This document shows, piece by piece, positions 1 to 11,731 of a stretch of 64,000 nt of DNA. The notes below the pieces were generated by a model. It worked only from the letters and a program-made list of their open reading frames with translations, was not told the DNA's origin and ran no database searches. Location of the stretch: the NCBI GenBank assembly GCA_026874595.1, contig CM049313.1, positions 47,812,159 to 47,876,158 of the forward strand, read 5' to 3'. The DNA is from Sipunculus nudus. Its lineage: Eukaryota > Annelida > Sipuncula > Golfingiida > Sipunculidae. The stretch's first letter is position 1. Each line of letters begins with the position of its first letter. Position numbers and translations under genes: made by a program.

Positions 1-1025
1 CCGTATCCTTTAAGCTATGGGGCTCCGAAGTATCCTCCAGAATAATGGAAAATTTGATACAAAAGCTCAAGTATCTGAACAACTATTGCATTTATCACCA
101 TGAATTTTTTCATGGATATCAATAATTAAATGTTTCATCAGTTTCTGCAGACTGGTGGCGCCATCAAGTATTTTCCGATTTTTTAACGATTTTTTCTCTA
201 TTTTGAGCCCTTTAAAGATGAGGTCGTCTGTTAACAGGGCACTAAGCGTAATGCCGGACCTAGAATCTTCTTTCTTGACATGCAGGGAGGCCCATTAAAA
301 ATCTCCTTGGAAACCTGAAATTAGGTCTCTGTTATCGTATCAGGAATATACTGTTTGCTTTTGTTATTTCGACCAAATACGTTTTACGGCCAAAGAATCA
401 ATCTAGACATTATTTGTTTTAGTTTTTATTAAGTGTATTAGCGAGGATACTTTGACATCATGAAATGTAAGACACCGGAAGCCGTTTCGATATTATGATA
501 ATGTACAGGCACTTGAAAGGCATTATTTTGTAATGAAATTGAAGAAAGTAAAAGCCCTTTCGAATATACATTTTCAATAAAACTGCCAAAAGAAAAAGCT
601 AAAATGCTTGAATGATACAATACACATTTAACATGATTCAGCTTATTATCAGCAAATTATTGTGCGGCTGGTTTAATCTTTTAATCAGTACCAACCAATC
701 CCTGTGTCAATGACTATCTTCACTTGGTAGCAGCAACTTGCTGTGTAACGGAACCATAACATCTACTATGTATCTACTATGTATTTACTATTTCATTGAC
801 CTGTCTTATTTGATACCTAATAAACCAAATGTTAGTGACCTGATTTAACTAATATCAACGTTCTATCCTTAACAGCTGTGGCAATTCGATAGTTAATACA
901 GACATTAAATGAATCCAAACTTCAATTATTACATCCGAGTTGAATCGGTTTCAGCTTTGGACAACAGATGGCGCTTTATAATGAAAACAAACAAAAGGGG
1001 TGTATCATAGCAAAAGCTGAATTGC
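1..1025. other. No recognisable feature
   Basis: AT-rich sequence with stops in all frames. I see no gene, RNA or repeat boundary. A short direct repeat of CTATGTATCTACTATG type occurs near 765-790. Confidence 0.6.
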
Positions 1026-1285
1026 TTAGGCCAAAAAAATTAAAAGGTATGGTTCTCAGGCACCGCCCGCGTCAATTTTAATTCCCCGCATCAAAAATTT
1101 GTATACAATTTATGCAGTGTTTTTACCTGTTTATCGTAAAAAATTGTTATTTTCATGCTTTTCCCTGATCAAGTGACATTTTTATCGAAACTTACAAAAT
1201 AGGTCAAAAAAGAAATACCGCCCTTCCGCACTGATTTCTCAAAAAAAGTGCCTGAGAACCATACCTTTTTATTTTTTTAGCCTTA
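1026..1285. mobile_element. PIF/Harbinger-type MITE with TTA target duplication
   Basis: A 254-bp element (1029-1282) with near-perfect 35-bp terminal inverted repeats. The inner 22 bp (1042-1063 and 1248-1269, containing GGTATGGTTCTCAGGCAC) match exactly, and the ends start GGCC/GGCT. It is flanked by TTA at 1026-1028 and 1283-1285. A three-base TWA duplication with GGC-starting ends is characteristic of PIF/Harbinger. It has no coding capacity. Related copies lie at 35.6-35.85 and 36.2-36.6 kb. Confidence 0.8.
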
Positions 1286-2775
1286 CATGTATGAATAGAA
1301 GATGGCGCTTGACAAATATGTCACATTTGTCCGAGGCACCTAACAAAGTCAGAAGGTCAAAAGCTCCTGCACTTCACCGGAAAGCTTCATGCTGGTAAGG
1401 TAACGGCGAGGATAAATTGGACATTGATGATGACATTCCTGCTGCATAAATGGCATTGCTTGAACATTACCATGCTTAACTGTTTACCTTTTGCATGTCT
1501 AAAACATAGCCTTTTCCAGTAAAACATTACTACACGATGACGTGTCCGTTTGGTTATTTAATCTAGTTTAGACCTTTTTTTTGCATTACAAGATTTGGAT
1601 AAGCAAATTGATGTAAAACCGGTGATTTACTGGACTCCCAAGTAAATGAAATATACTCTAACATGGTCAATGCAGTCCTAAATGCATTCCATTCCGACCT
1701 AGCACGTGGCAGTATACTAAAAGGAGAACTGTAAAAGTCACCCTTTCTACTCTATTAGTCGGTTGGTCAAGTTGACATAAAGACCAAATGTTCATCGAGT
1801 GTCAGTTATGCACTTTTGGTAAGTCCCATCCTTCATCAGAAAAAAAATATAATTATTCTCAAAATTCAGCACTTGTGAAATTCGAGTATTTCGCCTTTTT
1901 ATCATACAAAATGATTGGTCTGTTCGTTTACCTCTTTTGGAATTAATCAATACCAATAAATGGACACAGGGACGTTTTTATATCTAATTTAACATTTTTG
2001 CCGGCCTTGTGTAAATGACGCCATAAAAGATATATCACATAAGAACAAATGTAGGATACCCTACAAGAGAAGTTTATTAATGGCCATAATTAATAGGAAT
2101 ACATTGCTCCTTATCATTTGGGAGATGTCCAATGAAGATACTGTTGATCGAAGCGTTAAAAATTAATGTACAGTTAGAACGGTAAAAGATTAATGCGACA
2201 AACGAGAAAAAGGACATGTTGGTTCTTGGTTGTTAATTCAAACGATAGCGCCTGACCAGTGATTTTTTTATGCTGCTTCAGGTTTTTCACTGCGAGCATC
2301 ACTTGTACACAGGCGGGTACTTCCTATTTTGAGATAGACTATAAAGACCTTTCAAAATAAGTAATCGTGTTTCTTATTAATAATGGATAACCTTTTGGTA
2401 TAACAACATTACACCAAGTAAAAAGACGCTACTAAAAGCATCCGCCCTCTGTGCCATGGGTGTTAAAGGCGGATCTAAATACAGGTATTTCCAGGAAATA
2501 TACTGGTTTGAACATTTTAGAATTTAATTGTTTTGTGGGTAAAGATATATAAAAAGGTGCAAATTCCACGAAAAAGACCGAAGCGGACTAGTTTTTGCTA
2601 TAATGTTGATAATGTGGCCTATAAGCAAAAGTGTACCCTACCAATTATGAACTTTCTATGAGCCAAATGATTTTTAACCTTTTTCATCTGCAATTAAGCA
2701 AGTATTAAAAACAAAGGTTTTATATATTGGTTAAATATTCTTCTTAATAATTCCCTCATTCTCTGAGGGTTTTCC
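1286..2775. other. No recognisable feature
   Basis: AT-rich, stops in all frames, no clear repeat or gene signal. Confidence 0.55.
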
Positions 2776-2883
2776 GTCTACGGGGAAGCAGGGGACGTTG
2801 ATGCCATCCACGGACTGCTTAGAAAAGTCCGTGAACACAAAAAGAAGAACCATATACCAGACAGACATGTTTTCGTTCTTTAG
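2776..2883 (+). pseudogene. Possible pogo/Tigger-type transposase fragment
   Basis: A short open stretch reads VYGEAGDVDAIHGLLRKV, then REHKKKNHIPDRHVFVL before a stop. The GEAGDVD motif followed by a basic helix and a hydrophobic strand resembles the region just before the DDE catalytic domain of pogo/Tigger/Jerky transposases. It is only 35 codons with nothing recognisable on either side, so it is at best a relic. Pogo-like terminal repeats elsewhere in the window (10334, 38407, 57436) make the idea reasonable. Confidence 0.3.
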
Positions 2884-3640
2884 ACACACATGTATTCAAT
2901 ATGAAAACCCTCGGTTCATTCACTGTATAAATGTAGTGAACGCTTGTTCAGAAATAAACCCCTTTATATAAGGGAACTTTCTGCATAGGTATATCTCGTA
3001 TAAGTATATACGAAATATTGATCTGTATATACGAAATAAAATAATACTGCATTACGAATGTTTATTTTTTTCATTAATATATATCCTTACAATGTTATAT
3101 ACATAGTTTATAATAACAAAAAAAAATAATGAATAGTAACAACAAGTTCTTCTTAAAAAATCCAAGTTTGAAATTAACGGGAACTCAATAACGTGGCCCG
3201 CATTTGATATAAAGAGGAATAAAGAAATGGGACCGTGAATAAGTAGTTACTATTTTGAGTTGGTCACTTATTTATTAGACATGGTAAGCTAGTCACATAT
3301 AACTTTGCATGTTGTTCCTTTTGTTGAATAATATATGTGATGTCAATAGTTATCTACTTATACATATTTTTCTCATTATATTAATAAAGCCTTATCTGAC
3401 AATGTATATGCACTTTTTCTTTGAGATTCGCTGATGTTTAGGGGAGAGCGCCCCCTTTATATGAGTAGAGATGGCTAACAAAACCCCATTTTGGTCAACT
3501 CCGAGGTGAGATAACCTTCTTTACATGTTGATTTTCGTGGAATTTATTGTTTGAATGTCTTAGGTATTTTTCTAATTTTGCTTTGTATTTGTTTAAATGT
3601 AAAAGTACCAACACATGCATTTTTACTTTCCTTCCGACCA
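2884..3640. other. No recognisable feature
   Basis: AT-rich, no gene or repeat boundary seen. Confidence 0.5.
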
Positions 3641-4065
3641 ATGATGTAAGACTCGAGTCGGGACTTTGATTCGAGTCGACTTTTCAAGGACTCGGACCTT
3701 GACTCAAAGGTCCTTGCCTCGGACTTGTACTTTGACTTGGAGGTTAGGAGTTGAGATATCAGCCAATGAGTCCAATGAGTCCAGTGAAAAACTCTGTCAC
3801 ATACTTTAAGACTTTCAGACATGTTCGAAATACTAAAAGAGGAAAGACTAGGAAAAGACCAAACATACCAAGCTTTAGATATGTATCGGGAGCTAAATGT
3901 AATTAAACATTTAAGTAAAAAGCATATGCAAACTGACGTAAAATACACATGATAATCTAAAATTTTCGTTTTTAATTTTTTTAATGCACTCGGACTTGGT
4001 CTCGTTTTTTACCAATTACTTTGACTCGAAGAGGGTGGACTGGGACTTGTACATACAAGAAGGGG
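3641..4065. repeat. Degenerate GACTCG/GGACTTG-rich repeat
   Basis: Irregular reiterations of ACTCGAGTCGG, GACTTGTAC and GACTTTGACT at 3648-3745 and again at 3985-4055, separated by unrelated AT-rich DNA. It looks like an old interspersed repeat split by an insertion. The long minus-strand reading frame across it is compositional. Confidence 0.45.
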
Positions 4066-4732
4066 GTGGGGGGATCCCCAGGGTTTGACTGACCCGAAGC
4101 TACATATAATTCTTAAATAATATATCTAAATACCATTAAAATAGCATTAAATTTATATTAATAATTTTATGTCCATATGCATGATATCTGTAAGCTATCC
4201 ATTTAAATATTCTTATGACAGTCATCGAATTTTCTCTTACAAAATGCTATAATTGTTATATGTATGGTAGATGAATAAGTATAAATGAATTATCTCTTAC
4301 TTTTGCATTTGGAAGCGACCCATAGGAGACCATGGGACTAGTATCGCCACCTAACAGAAATCAAAGGAAACAGGAAACAGAGAATATCAGGTGCTGGACC
4401 GAATGATAAACACTGTGTGTGCTTTCGCATGATACCTAGGCATTAATACTATAAAAAGAGTTTTCTCTCACGTAGTTGGTATAATTTCGATAGCATCACA
4501 AGTCATCCAAGACTGCCTTATATATATAGCTTACTTTATATAATATTCTAATTTATCATCCTTAAAATATAATTTTAATTTAGTCATTAAATCTTACACG
4601 AAAGAAGCTCACTGAAGCTCAATTAATTATTATTCGTCTTTTTTAATCACAAATTAAAACATTAGGAATGACATTCTTGTTTTAATAAATTTCTGCGTAC
4701 TTTATAACAGTTACTTTGATTTATCAACTTAC

Positions 4733-4815
4733 GGTGGTGGCAATTCGGAAGAAAAAGCTCAGATTGGCCACATGGTTTGTCACCGTGATTCTGCTTTTCC
4801 GCTGGGCCAGCAAAA
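4733..4815 (-). CDS. Candidate isolated exon, unknown product
   Basis: A minus-strand segment with a strong donor (ACC|GTAAGT) and a modest acceptor (ACCTGTAG). Two frames are open. One reads LLAQRKSRITVTNHVANLS and continues FFFRIATT. The other is cysteine-bearing (GDKPCGQSELFLPNCHH). I do not recognise either and found no partner exon. Confidence 0.2.
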
Positions 4816-5885
4816 CTACAGGTACCAGGTGATATGCAACAGAGTTTAAACTTCGCTTCCAGGGAATGTTGGGTATTGCATACATCTAGTTAATATGTAC
4901 TATCAATAATTTCTCAAACTGCAACCAGACTACATCCAAGATGATATGGAATTTTTACCGTGTTCACTGACATTGGAACAATAGAGATCCTTACCTATTA
5001 GTACGAGCAAAAACCTTTCTCCGGGCAGAAGGGAACTTCCTTCAGTTTATTAATATATAAAGATTTAGTATCAATCATAAATGCCCATATGTGAATAAAT
5101 ATATTCTGAAAAAGTTCATCTGTTGCCGATATTATTTTCTTCAGATATGGATAGCACTTGTACTGTATTGCATAGTAAAGAAGATACAGCATGACAACCA
5201 TGAAACCACCACATATTCAAATATTTGTACAATTTACATGGCTCTGCCACTTTGAAATTGGATTAATTCTTTTGATTAGTTTCAACCTACTAATGGTTGA
5301 TATAAAACCGGGTTGGATGGTTAAAAAATCAACCATGTTTACAGTTATTTGTACCAGTTTATCATTTTAAGGCATCAACAAATCAAACCGGTCGATTTCA
5401 AGCATTTTATTAAGACTGACTTTAATAACATTTGTTTGAATACTGCCTTAGCAGAAGTATGGTTTGAGATAAGGTATACAAAGAAGATATATATAAGAAA
5501 AACTTCGGCCTATTTTCTCTGGTACATTCGTACATAAGGGACTGAACATTTGTGATTATTCCCCAATGACTTCCCTGAATGTGTTGGATTCACACCAAAA
5601 TATAATCTATTCTTCCGTGGCACATTCCCGATATGACCTGAACATTTCTTGAGATTCTTTTCATAATTGCGTAAGTTATGTTGCAAACATCCGCACAAAC
5701 GTCAACACACACAAACACACGCACGAATGGGAAAGAACGCATACACTAATACACATATAACAATATATATACTTTTTAGTTTCAGTAGGATCACCCTTTT
5801 TATAAGTGAACCAGGAACGACTGCAAAATTGTTGAAGAAATGAGACACACACCGTTATCTGTTTTCATTTTTAGGTCAGCAAGAT
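4816..5885. other. No recognisable feature
   Basis: AT-rich. Short reading frames here have no recognisable domains. A consensus-like donor (AG|GTAAGG) occurs on the minus strand at about 4993 but cannot be tied to a clear exon. Confidence 0.45.
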
Positions 5886-6625
5886 TTACTTGAGCTATGT
5901 CCGGTGTCAATATAAGAGGGGCGTTGTCTGGTGTCAGTATAAGATGAGCGATGTCTGGTGTCAATATAAGATGAGCGGTGTCGGGTATCAATATAAGATG
6001 AGCGATGTCTGGTATCTATGTAAGATAAGCGATGTCTGGTGTCAATATAAGATGAGCCATGTCTGGTATCAATATTAGATGATCGATGTCTGGTATCTAT
6101 GTAAGATAAGCGATGTCTGGTGTCAATATAAGATGAGCCATGTCTGGTATCAATATATAGATGAGCGATGTCTGGTGTCAATATAAGATGAGCCATGTCT
6201 GGTATCAATATAAGATGAGCGATGTCTGTTGTCAATATAAGATGAGCGATGTCTGATGTCAATATAAGATGAGTGATGTCTGGTGTATATGTAGATGAGT
6301 GATGTCTAGTGTCAATATAAGTTGAGCGATGTCTGGTATTAATATAAGATGAGCGATGTCTGGTGTTAATATAAGATGAACAATGTCTGGTAGCATAATA
6401 AGATGAGCGATGTCTGGTGTAAATGTAAGATGAGCGATGTCTGGTATCAATATATTATGAGCGATGTCTGGTGTAAATATAAGATGAGCGATGTCTTTTG
6501 TCAATATAAGATGAGCGATGTCTGGTGGCTATATAAGATGAGCGATGACTGGTGGCTATATAAGATGAGCGATGTCTGGTATCAGTATAAGATGAGCAAT
6601 GTCTGGTGTCAATATAAGACTCCCG
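5886..6625. repeat. 27-bp minisatellite, about 27 copies
   Basis: Tandem repeats of a 27-bp unit containing GATGAGCGATGTCTGGT. The period is nine codons, so both strands carry long repetitive reading frames (for example MSDVWCQYK repeated on plus). These are a by-product of the period, not evidence of a gene. A three-unit (81-bp) higher-order block is duplicated at about 6004 and 6085. Confidence 0.93.
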
Positions 6626-6848
6626 ATTTGGTCATTGATGGCTCTGACCAGCATCGATAACCAAAATGAATTTTCGAGTAAAAAAAAATAAAAAAAAAAA
6701 ACATGCTTTATATTATTTTTTTTTATCTAAAATCCAAGTAAATATTGTCACGCAGATTATTAGGATCCGTCTAATTATTCAACATGAAACATGGTCCAGC
6801 TGATACATGTTACATTCATTTTAGTTAAATCCATAAAGACAATCGAGT
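6626..6848. other. AT-rich spacer with A/T homopolymers
   Basis: Contains an A-rich run at about 6679-6702 next to a T-run. No gene seen. Confidence 0.4.
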
Positions 6849-7600
6849 ACCAGCTTCTGTGGTTTAGGTTCAGAGTACATAACTTAAAGCTGGAAGCTGG
6901 AAGACCCTACCCCAGGGCCGTGCTTCTCTCGCGAACGAATGCGCCTTTCGGGTTAACTCGATGGCATGAACCAACAAATGGGAAAGATTAAACACCAATA
7001 CGCTCTTTATATAGCGCTTTACCCATAAGCCAACTACCTGTATCGTAAGCGCTGTTTATTATGATATTTTATCCTGAATTTCTACACCAGAGGGGAGCAC
7101 TGGTCAAATCAGATGAGACCCTGTGCAGGAAGACAAAACGGTTTACCAGCCAAGCGAGGAATACACGAAGCCAATGTTGTTCATTTCGGTTTGAGTCACA
7201 GCTCATCGCCCCGGCGACCGTTTGAACAGGCCACAGGCTCAGAGAGAATTACCCCGCACGTGGTTTCTGGGCGGAACCTGATGCTTGTCGAGTGTTTGTT
7301 GACTTGCATTTGTGTGGCTGCTGGTCACATCAACAGTTTTTCAGCAGGCAGGACCATGTGCACCACCTGGTGTTTAATTGCATCATAAACGGTCAAAGCA
7401 GGCAGGGGGGAAATCAGTAGCTTCTTTAGAAGCCAAAAATTTCCGCTGCCTCGGGAGCGTAAAACACCAATGGCCCGCAGGTCCAGTTGTCATCAGGCCT
7501 TGTTAATACAAGGATATTAATGAGAGCAAGCGTGTGCTACAGCCCTGAGGATATCTGCCGAAACTGGAGTGGAATAAATAAAAAATAAAAAAATAAAAAA
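6849..7600 (+). mobile_element. tRNA-derived SINE, interrupted by a MULE-like element
   Basis: The 5' part (6849-6998) matches the head of the SINEs at 39.2 and 39.8 kb (CAGCTTCTGTGGTTTAGG, then CGCCTTTCGGGTTAACTCG). The 3' part (7471-7600) continues with GGCCCGCAGGTCCAGTTGTC and an A-rich tail. The two halves are separated exactly by the element at 6999-7461. The family's conserved tail includes CAGGCCTTGTTAATAC and GCGTGTGCTACAGCCCTG. Confidence 0.75.
6990..7470. mobile_element. MULE-like non-autonomous element, copy A, 9-bp target duplication
   Basis: A 463-bp insertion (6999-7461) inside a SINE. Ends are TACGCTC and GAGCGTA (7-bp inverted repeats). The 9-bp direct duplication AAACACCAA lies at 6990-6998 and 7462-7470. 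A homologous element at 27875-28568 has the same ends and its own 9-bp duplication. Nine-base duplications suggest the Mutator group, although the very short terminal repeats are atypical. The 91-codon plus frame inside shows no transposase motif. Confidence 0.8.
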
Positions 7601-8151
7601 TGTGGACAGTACCTGGATACCAACACCGTCACAACGATAAGTTCTTTAAATGTAAACCCTCGGAGAATAACAGTCCAGTGTAAAAGCTCTTGTAACAATT
7701 CAAAAAGTAAACTGAAGTCCAAATGCACAAAATCCAGGAGAAACTCTGAAGAAAATCTATAATTGCCGCACACGTCGGATAAGGTCCAAGAAACTGACAC
7801 ACGCTTTTGCGTCCGCTGGAAAATCTTCTCTGCTCTCTGCCCTCGGTTCTAAAACACAGCCCCTTTATATACTCTTCACCCCAAGCCGAGAATTTTCCAC
7901 TTCCAGAATATTCGAAGAATAATACATTATACACGGTAAGCACGCGTCACAGGAATTCTCTAGAAAAACATCGCTGTGTGCATCTCTACATACGAGGGTC
8001 ATCACGTGACCTCGGCCAGGCGTGAAACTCCTAGCTAGCATAAAAACGAGAGTTCAACCAGTACGGATTAAACATAGAATGCAAAAAATGGCCCGGCGAG
8101 GGTGTCACAACATGAGCTACGCCCGTGTCACACAACAAAAAGAGCACCTGT

Positions 8152-8154
<3 letters not shown>
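7601..8154. other. No confident feature
   Basis: Moderate-GC sequence with overlapping short reading frames on both strands, none recognisable. It may be an old repeat. Confidence 0.4.
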
Positions 8155-8223
<69 letters not shown>

Positions 8224-8318
8224 TTATTTACTTATTTATTTATAAAACAAAGTTGTCCCAGCTATGATTACCCTCCCTATGATTATCTCCCAGCTTTGAA
8301 GATAAATTGACATCACTG
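8155..8318. repeat. (TA)n microsatellite joined to a hAT-MITE right end
   Basis: About 60 bp of TA followed by TTTA repeats, then 8243-8318, which ends GAAGATAAATTGACATCACTG-like. That matches the right end of the hAT MITE at 41754-42182, which also carries an internal TA tract. The left end is absent, so this is a truncated copy. Confidence 0.6.
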
Positions 8319-8513
8319 GGGCGTACACCTCTTAATTAGCTCAAAACACCGCTCCAGTCTCGTTAGCTTTGTCTTCTCTTAGTCCTGCCCGGGCTTTATT
8401 ATTTATGTTTCCTACTAAAATGAGTAATATAAAATGGGATTCAATTCACCGACAGACGTAATTCAGTACCAGCCCCCATCACTCAATGATAAATTTATTT
8501 CAATTTATTCATA

Positions 8514-8555
8514 TATTATTATTATTATTATTATAATTATTATTATTATTATCAT
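8514..8555. repeat. (ATT)n microsatellite
   Basis: About 14 ATT units with minor interruptions. Confidence 0.9.
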
Positions 8556-10333
8556 TACTAATTTATTTATATATTGGTGGAGATCACCTTGCGGTCTATA
8601 TGTACCGTGTGTTATCCACGTAAAATAAATAAAGATTATATACGTAGTGATAAAGTTGGTTGGAGCTCCGTCTAATACAGGTATATAATTTGGCGCGAGG
8701 TGGCAGAACCTGTTTTAAGCGCTGCACGTGGCAAAACACGTTTGTTGGATTTGTCAGCGGGAGGAATTATGTGTTAATTATTGCACCAACTATTAATTTT
8801 AACCCATAAATAAAAATCTTAATGCACTTTAATTACATTCGCAACAGTCTAAAATTTCTCACTAAGGAAACGTCCTGGACTGCAAAACCTTATACACATC
8901 ATTCTAAATCTGGTGTCGTGATCTTTGTGATGGTATATGTAATGATGATATTTACATTATTTTTTATATGATATTTCAATTTCACAAATAATTTATATAT
9001 ATTTTATTCATGAAAGTACTATTTCATTCATGCAGTACCAGTCAGTTGCTCTCTAGAGGGATAATATTAAAATCCAAGACAATATCTCAAACCTTTCTTC
9101 TCCTACCGAAGTTATTCCTCAGGCTGGTTATTGTTTTTTTTTGCTCAATTAAATAATTGCTTAAACGATTTTTTTATTTCTGCTTTAGTAATGATCTATC
9201 CACAGCAGATATTAAAAACTCTATGCCTCTGGGTTTGCGAGTAACATGTGTGTATGCTCTGGTCGTTACGTAGTCCAAAGGGTCCACCCAGTGATAAAAG
9301 ATTTAAGATCCTAGCTGTTGATTCAAACGTGTTAACTGTTTGTCCCTCTCGCTGATCCCCCATACCAGTACATCATACTGATTAAAATCCGCCAGTCTGT
9401 AAGTATATTTTTTATCCTCCAAACCATCCGAGATTTTAACAGTGTTGTAAACGTAGCCAGTAGGCCTATGTGATCACTTTGAAGTATTCAGTCTCAGTCC
9501 TTAAGTTGCCGTTTCACTATATCGTAAATACACGTAGGGTGCTGTATGCTTACGGTTCAATGTGCATAAACCAATCTCCCACGCGTTGCTTAAGGTATTT
9601 CTCATTACGATATTTATAGACTCAAAAGACTTGCCAAAATAACCGATTTTTAGTCAACTCACTACACTAGAAGAAAAGCAGGTTCCTGATGGTTCTTTTA
9701 AGAACCCCCATGGTTCTTGCTAAACCATGGTTCGTTCTTTCCAAGTGTAAGAATTCTACTGGACCATAAAGGATTTTGGTACGGCTAAGAACCTGTGTGA
9801 ATACCGGATAAGTATAGTCATGTCGATAACTGCAGTGGCCACGTATGCAACAACGATCAAACATTATATTTTCAGTTATCTTAAAGTCCCTTCATTTCAG
9901 ACGGTTTGTCTGGTTTATATCTAAGTGACACGAGAATAACAGTTGTGAATGCAGTTCCTTATAGCTAAGGGGTGCCGCAGGAGGTCATGTCCCACCCCTC
10001 TAGCACACCACACACTGGTGATGTTTCCTCTAATTGTAGTTAGCGAATACAAGTGAAAACTACAGTATGAAAGCATATTTCCGTCAAATACGGTCATTGT
10101 ATGTTTTCATTTGCAACAAATTGGTATAAAATGGTCTATCCCTGGAATTTTATTTCTTAATGTATTATAGGAAAATTTGGAGTGAATGATTCATTGATTC
10201 TAAACCAAATATTACTGTTTTTATAACTGATTAACAAATTCACAATTTTAAAGGCAATACGGAACTTTCATTTATTTTTTAGTTTTTTTCAGTTTTGAAT
10301 ATTAAATTGTTCACAGCAAAATTAAATTATATA
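8556..10333. other. Gene-free stretch, possible degraded MITE at 9660-9810
   Basis: AT-rich without recognisable genes. Around 9660-9810 there are clustered GGTTCTTTTAAGAACC and CCATGGTTC palindromic motifs, suggestive of an old inverted-repeat element, but no boundaries are clear. Confidence 0.4.
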
Positions 10334-10518
10334 CAGTGAAACCTCGTTGTGTCGAAGTCGAAGGGACCCTCAGAAACCTCGACACTTCCGAGGTTCGACA
10401 CAAGCAGGTTTTATTTGGTTATTATTCAACTAGAGTTGTCCAGAATATCGAGTCTGTAACTTCGACATAAGCGGGGTATTCGACTTAAGCGAGTCCGACA
10501 CAACGAGGTTTTACTGTA
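10332..10518. mobile_element. pogo/Tc1-mariner-type MITE, TA target site
   Basis: A 183-bp element (10334-10516) with ends CAGTGAAACCTCGTTGTGTC and, on the other strand, CAGTAAAACCTCGTTGTGTC: one mismatch in 20. TA flanks both sides. CAG-starting ends and a TA duplication fit pogo/Tigger. The same left end recurs at 38407. No coding capacity. Confidence 0.82.
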
Positions 10519-10520
10519 TA

Positions 10521-10560
<40 letters not shown>

Positions 10561-10584
10561 TAATACATATATATATTATATTAC

Positions 10585-10650
<66 letters not shown>

Positions 10651-10662
10651 CATATATATACA
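10517..10662. repeat. (TA)n microsatellite
   Basis: About 145 bp of mostly TA with short interruptions, abutting the pogo-type MITE. It may have expanded from its TA target site. Confidence 0.9.
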
Positions 10663-11586
10663 TGAGAAGACAATTCGACCAAATGCTGGCGATCCGCGCT
10701 GGAGTAACCTGCTCTTGTTATGTTAAATAAAATTGCTTTCTAAGTAGGAATATACAGCAGCAGGGGCAATATCTGTTAGGTGCGTGAGGCGGGGGGGGGG
10801 GGGGGGGGGGAGATATATATTGTACAAAGAGAGTGATTCTTTATTAATTATAATTATTTTGATTTTTTTTTAAATTTTATTATTTAATATTATTTTATTA
10901 TTATTTTATGAATTATTAGAATTATTAGAAATCTTATTAGAAATTATTAGAAAATTAATCCATTAGAAATATAAACTTTTAATTAAAAGAATATATCACA
11001 GAGACACTCAGAAAAGCTTCTAAATATCTTTCAAAACAGCTACGTTTTTCAAAAATCCCTTCCAGTCGATGACAAAGCGTATGAAGTCCAGAACAGGCTC
11101 TAGCAAAGAAGGAACTGTATTGGTACCAACTGCGCTATTGATTTGTCCTTTGAACAAAACTTTAAAGTACGAATTGAATCTGTTTTGAAAGTTTTTATTA
11201 CATATGATAAGCATGACTGATACTTCTGATACCATAGGGTTCAGCAAACACCATCTTTCTCCTTTTTTTTCTCATGCTGTTGCCTTGAAGTCGCACCTTC
11301 AAGAATTTTTAGGGGGTTCAGGCCCTGAATGCCAGGGCTAAGAGGCTACCTACCCCCCTCCCCCCTCCCCCTCCCCCCAACCAACCGATCCTTGTCCCAC
11401 ACGCGGCGTATTTTCCTATGTTCTAACTCTACGTTCAAATCTGCTTGCATCACAGGGTCATGAAAAGTGACCATGCAAGTGTAGTTGCATGGTGACTTTC
11501 AAAATATGGCAAAGAATTGGCGGGTACCCAAAAAAAAAGACACGCGTGACCTTCGACACAGGAGGCGGGGCATGTGGAACAAATCA
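10663..11586. other. Gene-free, G20 run at 10791-10810
   Basis: Contains an uninterrupted run of 20 G at 10791-10810 and C-rich tracts at about 11352-11380 (quadruplex-forming potential on either strand). No gene recognised. A short inverted repeat around GACCATGCAAGTG occurs near 11470-11495. Confidence 0.5.
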
Positions 11587-11731
11587 GTTATAGACCAATG
11601 AAATGTAAAGCAAGCCCTGAGATTTGCTTGGCTCGTGTCAATCAGGGCAGGCTCGCCTTAACGGCTCGCCTGCCATGTGACACAAGCCTCGCAAACCTCA
11701 CAGCTTGCATTACATTTCATAGGACTATAAC
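11587..11731. mobile_element. Fold-back element, about 145 bp
   Basis: The arms are largely complementary. GTTATAG..CC..ATGAAATGTAA and GCAAGC at 11587-11616 mirror GCTTGC, TTACATTTCAT and GGACTATAAC at 11703-11731, with GGCAGGC/GCCTGCC near the centre. This is a probable MITE; transcribed, it would form a long hairpin. No clean target duplication was identified. Confidence 0.65.

Noticed and set aside
5876-6504. Long repetitive reading frames on both strands of the 5.9-kb array
   Set aside because: The 27-bp period keeps every frame without a stop open. There is no start context, no splice signal and no non-repetitive coding sequence at either end.
9355-9405. Micro-exon-like segment with a pyrimidine-rich acceptor and a GTAAGT donor
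   Set aside because: Only 30 nt between the sites, with no neighbouring exon; chance matches of this size are expected.
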